Shown here one piece after another: positions 8,036 to 11,918 of a stretch of DNA of 11,918 bases (positions are counted from its first letter, which is position 1; each line of letters opens with the position of its first letter). Both the position numbers and the translations under genes were made by a program. This DNA comes from an uncultured Eubacteriales bacterium (GTDB lineage Bacteria > Bacillota_A > Clostridia > Christensenellales > Aristaeellaceae). The notes beneath the pieces were generated by a model that did not search any database, was not told the DNA's origin, and saw nothing but the letters and a program-made list of their open reading frames with translations. The DNA is taken from positions 1 through 11,918 of the forward strand of contig CALVKX010000043.1 in assembly GCA_944333375.1 (NCBI GenBank). Direction: 5' to 3'.

Positions 8036-9223
8036 TCAGTCGCAACGCACGCGTCCCGTCCCGCGGCAGGCGCCGCAGGGCGCGGTCAGCGCGTCCGAAA
8101 GCGTATCGCGGGTGCGCTTGCGCGTCATTTCCAGAAGGCCAAGGCTGGTGAAGCCATGAATCACGGTTTTCACCCGGTCGTCGCGCACGGCTTCCTCCAT
8201 GGCCGCCAGCACACGGCCGCGGTGCTCGTCGCTTTGCATGTCGATAAAGTCGATGAGAAGAATTCCGCTGAGGTTGCGCAGCCGGATCTGGCGCGCGGCT
8301 TCAGCCGCGGCGCAAAGGTTTTCCTCCAGCGCAAGGTCCTCTCCACCGGCGGCGGTAACGGCGCTTCCGGAGTTGACGTCGATGGTGGTCAGCGCCTCCC
8401 GCTCGTCAATAACGAGCGTACCCCCGCCCGGCAGGGTCACGCGCCGCCTGAGCGCCGCTTCCACCTGCGCCTCCACGCGCCCGGCGGACCAGGCGGCTTC
8501 GATCTCAGGCGCGCCGAGCGTCCGCCATTGGACACCCTGCGGCAGCGTCCGGGGAGGCTCGTCACGGGAGAGGACCTCGATGGAATGACGCGTCGCATAA
8601 TCCCTCAGCAGAATGTCCTGCATGGATGAGACGGCATAAACAAGAGCGGGCGCCCTGAGATACCGGGCACGCGCCTCCATGTCGCGCCAGGCGTCCCACA
8701 GTGCTTCCGCCTCCGCCTCCACCTCGTCCGGCTTTGCGTAAAGCGCGGCGTGGCGCACGATCAGGCCGAAGCGGTCACCGGCGATGCGTTGGCCCAGGGC
8801 TCTGGCGCGGGCGCGGTCGCCCTCGTCCTGCACGCGGCGGCTCAGTCCCACAAAGCGGTTGTTGGGCATCAGCAGCACGTACTGTCCAGGAAACGAGATA
8901 TCCCGCGTTAAAAAGGCCCCTTTCTCGCCCTTGGGGTCCTTTTTGACCTGCACCAGAACCTCCTGACCGGTCATCAGCGGCGCGGAGCCGCAGGCGCGGT
9001 GGTAACTCTCGGACTCGCGCAGCGGGAGGAATCCGTTTTGCGAGAGCCCAAGCCGCACAAACGCAGCCTTGACATCCGGGAGCACGCGCTCCACGCGGCC
9101 CAGGAAAACACAGCCCACAACGCTTTGCGCGCCGGCTTGCTCCTGATAAAACTCAATCAGGCGCTCCCCCTCCATCAGCGCGGTCCGCGTACCGTTGGCA
9201 ATCAGCCGAAGCGGCTGTTCCAT
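8036..9223 (-). CDS. rng: Ribonuclease E/G family protein, short form
   Basis: This is a single-strand-specific endoribonuclease of the RNase E/G family, acting in rRNA maturation and mRNA turnover. The 395 residues show an N-terminal RNase H-like segment interrupted by an S1 domain (about 35-110; GRVERVLPDVKAAFV at 42-56). The DNase I-like catalytic part follows: IDVNSGS (281-287) and LLIDFIDM (322-329), giving the two metal-binding aspartates Asp282 and Asp325, then EMTRKRTR (365-372). The Zn-link CGAC (Cys383, Cys386) is followed by GTG. The protein stops nine residues after Cys386, so it lacks the C-terminal small domain seen in E. coli RNase G and the long scaffold of RNase E. AGGAGGT lies 9 bases before the ATG, and the gap to the preceding gene is 5 bases. 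In many Clostridia the same radical SAM pair plus rng is followed by rplU; here miaB follows. Confidence 0.94.
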   Translation of the reverse strand: MEQPLRLIANGTRTALMEGERLIEFYQEQAGAQSVVGCVFLGRVERVLPDVKAAFVRLGLSQNGFLPLRESESYHRACGSAPLMTGQEVLVQVKKDPKGEKGAFLTRDISFPGQYVLLMPNNRFVGLSRRVQDEGDRARARALGQRIAGDRFGLIVRHAALYAKPDEVEAEAEALWDAWRDMEARARYLRAPALVYAVSSMQDILLRDYATRHSIEVLSRDEPPRTLPQGVQWRTLGAPEIEAAWSAGRVEAQVEAALRRRVTLPGGGTLVIDEREALTTIDVNSGSAVTAAGGEDLALEENLCAAAEAARQIRLRNLSGILLIDFIDMQSDEHRGRVLAAMEEAVRDDRVKTVIHGFTSLGLLEMTRKRTRDTLSDALTAPCGACRGTGRVRCD

Positions 9224-9228
9224 GCCTT

Positions 9229-9912
9229 TCAGACCTCCTCCATGGGGACAAGCTCGCCCGATTTCGTCCGCGCCAGAATAGCCGTGCGATAGATGATGTG
9301 GTCAAACTCCCCCGCGCCCGTAAACGCGCGCAGGCACTCAAGCCAAAGGGACGGCTTGAGGGACCCGGCAGCGGTGGCGGCCGTCTCCAGCGTGATTTCC
9401 CACCCCTGCGCCGTCTTTTCAAGCGCGCCTCCGAGCACGAAAGGACGAATATCGCAGGCATTTTCTCCGCTCTTGGTGCGGCGGGCAGCGGTATAGGACG
9501 CGAGCGCCATGAAGGCGTCAAACCCGGCCGCCGCGCGGTCGCTCTCGGCGATGGAAGGAAAGCGGATGAGATAGCGCGCCCCCGCCACCAGGGACATCAG
9601 CGCCGGAAAGCCGTCCGCCAGCGCGCGGCACTGGCGGACGCGCAGAGAGGCGGGCAGAACGGCGTTCATGCCCGCTTTGAAATCTTCTTCCCGCACGCCA
9701 TCCTCCAAAGGCACCTCCATCAGCTCGCGCAGCCCCACGATCCCAACGCTCAGCGGCGCGGCAAAGCTCAGGCGAATGTGCGGATTGAAGCCGTTGGAAT
9801 AGCGAATGGGAAGGCCGCTTCTGCGCAGGGCACGCTGCATGGCGCGCATCAGGTCCAGATGGCCGATATAGCGCAGGGACTCTCCCTTCTCAAAGACAAC
9901 CATCATTCGCAT
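9229..9912 (-). CDS. TIGR03936 / DUF2344 radical SAM-associated protein
   Basis: The function is not established. The family nearly always accompanies a TIGR03960-type radical SAM enzyme, as a neighbour or reportedly as a fused C-terminal domain, and is presumed to work with it. Typical family blocks are YIGHLDLMRAMQRALRRSG (residues 15-33 from this start), LPIRYSNGFNPH (34-45) and LSFAAPLSVG (48-57). No catalytic motif can be named, and no signal peptide or membrane segment is seen. The frame opens with GTG at 9921, but the AAGGGGG box lies only one base from that codon. It is 10 bases from the ATG at 9912, which I prefer (227 residues). A further ATG at 9906 overlaps the TGA of the preceding gene as ATGA. 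The overlap with the radical SAM gene implies coupled translation. Confidence 0.9.
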   Translation of the reverse strand: MRMMVVFEKGESLRYIGHLDLMRAMQRALRRSGLPIRYSNGFNPHIRLSFAAPLSVGIVGLRELMEVPLEDGVREEDFKAGMNAVLPASLRVRQCRALADGFPALMSLVAGARYLIRFPSIAESDRAAAGFDAFMALASYTAARRTKSGENACDIRPFVLGGALEKTAQGWEITLETAATAAGSLKPSLWLECLRAFTGAGEFDHIIYRTAILARTKSGELVPMEEV

Positions 9913-11747
9913 GCGCGGCACACCCCCTTGAGCTTTTGCAGGCCGCAGCCGTTGCAGCCCTCGCGGCAGTCACGGGTGGTCTGGGCGCCCATGGCGCGTT
10001 CATACTCGCGCCTTAAAAACGCCTTGTCGATGCCGGCGTCGATATGGTCCCACGGGAGGAGCTCATCCAGCGCGCGCCTGCGGTGCGCATAGAAATCGAT
10101 ATCCAACCCGCAGTCCTCAAACGCCTGCCGCCACAGGTCATAGCGGAACTGCTCGGTCCATCCGTCCAGGCGGCAGCCCAACTGCCAGGCGCGATAGAGC
10201 ACGGCCGCCAGCCTTCGGTCTCCGACGGCGAAGCAGGCCTCGATCTCGCTGACGCCGGAATCATGATAGTTGAAATGCGCGGATTTAAGCCTGGAAAACT
10301 GCTCTCGCACCAGCCGCTGCTTGCGATGGACGGTATCCGGGTCATCCTGACAACACCACTGGAAGGGCGTAAAGGGTTTGGGCACAAAGACCGCGGCGCT
10401 GCATGTGATACGAAGGCCCTTGACGCGACTTTCCCTGGGGACGCTGTAATATGCCGCCGCGGCGGTCTTTGCCAGCTCCGCAATGCCGACAAGGTCCTCC
10501 TCCGTCTCCGTGGGAAGACCCATCATAAAATAGAGCTTGACCGCGTTCCAGCCGTTTGAAAACGCGTTGGTGAGGGTGTTTATCAAATCCTTTTCCGTAA
10601 CGTTTTTGTTGATGACGTCCCTCAGGCGCTGCGTACCCGCCTCGGGGGCAAAGGTGAGGCTGCTCTTTTTGACCTTCTGGGTATGGCTGAGGGTGTCCTG
10701 TACAAACTTGTCCACGCGAAGGCTGGGTAAAGACAGAGAGACACGCTTGTCCTTGAGCTCGTCTGTCAGCCGCCGGGCAAGCTCCGAGATGCAGGAATAA
10801 TCGCTGGAGGAGAGCGACGAAAGTGAAATCTCCTCATACCCGGTATTTTGCACAGAGGCTTTGGCCAGCTCCACCAGCCTGTCCACGCTGCGCTCGCGCA
10901 CGGGACGATAGAGCATGCCGGCCTGACAGAAGCGGCAGCCGCGCGTACAGCCGCGCATGATCTCCAGCATGATACGGTCGAACACAGGCTGAATATACGG
11001 AACAGGCGGATGCGTGGGTACGTAGGCATGCTCAAAATCCGTCAGGATGCTCCTGCGCACCCTGGGAGGCGCGCAGGGGTCGACGGGCTCGAGGCTTTTG
11101 AGAGTGCCATCCTGATTATACTGATCCCGGTAAAGGCTTGGCACATACACGCCACGAAGGCCGGCCAGGCGACGGAGGCGCTCGGAGCGGGGCACGCCCG
11201 CCTTTTTACAGGCGTTGAGCAGGTCCGTAACCTCAACGATAGATTCCTCTCCGTCGCCAATAAGAAATGCATCAATAAACAGATGCAGCGGTTCGGGATT
11301 GAAGGCGCAGGGCCCGCCCGCAAGCACGATGGGGTCCCTCTCGCCGCGCTCGGAGCACAGGACGGGAACACCGCCCAGGTCCAGCATCTCCAGCACATTG
11401 GTATAGCTCATTTCATACTGGAGCGTAAAGCCGATGATGTCAAAGCAGTTGAGCGGCGTATGGCTTTCCAGGGAAAACAGGGACGTCCCGCTGTCCCGGA
11501 GCGCGCAAATCATATCCACCCACGGCATACAGACCCGTTCGCACACCGCATAGGGCAGGTCGTTGAGGATGCCGTAGAGAATTTTCATGCCAAGATGGCT
11601 CATGGCCACCTCATAAGTATCTGGAAAGCAGAACGCAAAGGAGATTTCTGCCTGCCCGATGGGCTTGACATCGGCGTTCATCTCCCCGCCGGTATAGCGC
11701 GCAGGCTTTTCCACACAGGCAAGCAGCGCGTCAAAATCCTTGCTCAT
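9903..11747 (-). CDS. TIGR03960-type B12-binding-domain radical SAM protein
   Basis: This is a predicted cytoplasmic radical SAM enzyme of unknown substrate, found widely in Clostridia beside DUF2344 and RNase G genes. The 614 residues are the usual size. An N-terminal B12-binding-like domain (about 25-190) includes FPDTYEVAMSHLGMKI (41-56) and VLAGGPCAFNPEP (141-153). It shows no DxHxxG cobalamin-ligand motif, as expected for many class B members, so true cobalamin use is not proven. The radical SAM core has CTRGCRFC (Cys267, Cys271, Cys274) followed by QAGMLYRPVRERS. SLPSLRVD (339-346), LTFAPEAGTQRLR (364-376) and LYFMMGLPTETEEDL (405-419) are typical of the family. The extreme C-terminus is Cys-rich (Cys594, 598, 601, 610, 613), a possible second cluster or zinc site. 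AAGGAGG lies 4 bases before the ATG. It is the first gene behind the promoter at about 11782-11810. Confidence 0.94.
   Translation of the reverse strand: MSKDFDALLACVEKPARYTGGEMNADVKPIGQAEISFAFCFPDTYEVAMSHLGMKILYGILNDLPYAVCERVCMPWVDMICALRDSGTSLFSLESHTPLNCFDIIGFTLQYEMSYTNVLEMLDLGGVPVLCSERGERDPIVLAGGPCAFNPEPLHLFIDAFLIGDGEESIVEVTDLLNACKKAGVPRSERLRRLAGLRGVYVPSLYRDQYNQDGTLKSLEPVDPCAPPRVRRSILTDFEHAYVPTHPPVPYIQPVFDRIMLEIMRGCTRGCRFCQAGMLYRPVRERSVDRLVELAKASVQNTGYEEISLSSLSSSDYSCISELARRLTDELKDKRVSLSLPSLRVDKFVQDTLSHTQKVKKSSLTFAPEAGTQRLRDVINKNVTEKDLINTLTNAFSNGWNAVKLYFMMGLPTETEEDLVGIAELAKTAAAAYYSVPRESRVKGLRITCSAAVFVPKPFTPFQWCCQDDPDTVHRKQRLVREQFSRLKSAHFNYHDSGVSEIEACFAVGDRRLAAVLYRAWQLGCRLDGWTEQFRYDLWRQAFEDCGLDIDFYAHRRRALDELLPWDHIDAGIDKAFLRREYERAMGAQTTRDCREGCNGCGLQKLKGVCRACE
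9923..9929 (-). promoter_or_regulatory. Ribosome binding site inside the end of the radical SAM gene
   Basis: AAGGGGG lies within the last codons of the upstream radical SAM gene, 10 bases before the ATG at 9912 and one base before the GTG at 9921. The spacing is the main reason to prefer 9912 as the start of the DUF2344 gene. Confidence 0.5.
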
Positions 11748-11781
11748 AGGTCCTCCTTATCGTTAGGCACATACATAAATA

Positions 11782-11810
11782 ATGATAGCATGCCATTGAA
11801 GCGCTTGCAA
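11782..11810 (-). promoter_or_regulatory. Predicted sigma-A-type promoter of the whole cluster
   Basis: On the minus strand, TTGCAA (11805-11810, 4 of 6 to the -35 consensus) is separated by 17 bases from TATCAT (11782-11787, 5 of 6 to the -10 consensus). TG sits one base before the -10, giving an extended -10. Transcription would start near 11775, leaving a leader of about 28 bases that holds the AAGGAGG site. It is the only good promoter I see, and the tight packing downstream suggests that much of the cluster depends on it. The match was found by eye; no transcript data were available. Confidence 0.65.
11796..11810. promoter_or_regulatory. cre-like / LacI-type imperfect inverted repeat over the -35
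   Basis: TTGCAAGCGCTTCAA (minus strand) is an inverted repeat, TTG-AAGCGCTT-CAA, with one extra C in the left arm. It resembles catabolite-responsive (CcpA) and LacI-family operators, with one departure from a commonly used cre consensus. It overlaps the whole -35 box, so a bound regulator would be expected to repress. This is a motif match by eye only. Confidence 0.35.
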
Positions 11811-11820
11811 GTCAAACATA

Positions 11821-11840
11821 CAAAAAAGCCCGAAACGGGT
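11821..11840 (-). terminator. Weak intrinsic terminator-like hairpin
   Basis: On the minus strand CCCG-TTT-CGGG (11829-11839) forms a 4-base-pair stem with a three-base loop, followed by C and six T (11822-11827). It would end transcripts coming from beyond the right edge of the window before the promoter of this cluster. The stem is short for a terminator, which lowers confidence. Confidence 0.45.
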
Positions 11841-11853
11841 TGTAGCGCTACAA
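11840..11853. promoter_or_regulatory. Perfect 14-base palindrome, LacI-type operator candidate
   Basis: TTGTAGCGCTACAA is a perfect 7+7 palindrome with the AGCGCT core common in LacI-family operators; the known CebR site TGGGAGCGCTCCCA has the same length and core. It sits 44 bases, centre to centre, from the cre-like repeat over the -35. It could instead be a hairpin arm next to the terminator-like stem. The regulator is unknown and is not encoded in this window. Confidence 0.4.
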
Positions 11854-11918
11854 TACATATTGGACAGTGAAGAAAAAAAGGATGAGACTTGAGCGCCCAT
11901 CTGGTATAGTTGAGTTGC

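Noticed and set aside
10848..11870. Plus-strand open frame of 340 codons opposite the radical SAM gene
   Set aside because: It is antisense to a well-recognised family gene, and its end runs through the promoter and hairpin. The translation has no recognisable motif.
11882..11918. Possible start of a divergent plus-strand gene (ATG at 11882, open to the edge)
   Set aside because: Only 12 codons are visible. The purine-rich AAGG touches the ATG too closely for a normal ribosome binding site, and no matching plus-strand promoter was found. It cannot be supported from this window.
11746..11918. Minus-strand frames open from the right edge through the promoter region
   Set aside because: Two frames stay open across the hairpin and T-tract, but the translations are rich in Phe, Cys and Leu runs with no protein-like pattern. 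This is chance openness in a short A+T-rich stretch.
1..11918. CRISPR array, insertion sequence, prophage, toxin-antitoxin or defence system
   Set aside because: No direct repeat array, transposase, integrase, terminal repeats or defence motifs were seen. The window is filled by conserved housekeeping genes in one direction.

Overview
The window is a compact, one-directional housekeeping gene cluster read entirely on the minus strand. Nine protein genes are packed with gaps of 41 bases or less, or with short overlaps. The DNA is visibly G+C rich, with strong AAGGAGG-type ribosome binding sites. The order miaB, ylbF/ymcA-like gene, mutS, mutL, miaA is the arrangement known from Bacillus and Clostridia. 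The organism is most likely a high-G+C member of the Bacillota, class Clostridia in the broad sense. That placement is inferred from gene order and protein motifs; no database search was possible.

From the transcriptional start (right) to the end (left): 11748-11918 is an A+T-richer intergenic region with a good sigma-A-type promoter, a weak hairpin plus T-tract on the minus strand, and two inverted repeats with an AGCGCT core. Next come a two-gene radical SAM module (TIGR03960-type enzyme at 9903-11747 and its DUF2344/TIGR03936 partner at 9229-9912), a short RNase E/G-family ribonuclease (8036-9223), the tRNA methylthiotransferase miaB (6615-8015), a small YlbF/YmcA (Ric) family protein with a Cys/His tail (6200-6607), mutS (3558-6158), mutL (1614-3545) and the tRNA dimethylallyltransferase miaA (644-1603). 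Last is the first half of a PLP-dependent protein of the methionine gamma-lyase / 'aluminium resistance' family (1-660), cut by the window edge.

Three themes can be read from the cluster. (1) MutS and MutL form a MutH-independent mismatch repair pair: MutL carries its own endonuclease motifs, and both proteins carry a sliding-clamp binding motif. (2) MiaA and MiaB act in succession on tRNA position A37 (i6A, then ms2i6A). (3) There is an Fe-S / RNA theme: two radical SAM enzymes, a Ric-type protein with a putative cluster-binding tail, and an RNase.

I see no mobile element, CRISPR array, RNA gene or defence system. The points most worth checking are the shortened RNase G, the E-to-D change in the MutL endonuclease motif, the near-identical 24-base stretch encoding Cys motifs in two unrelated genes, and the paired AGCGCT repeats at the promoter.
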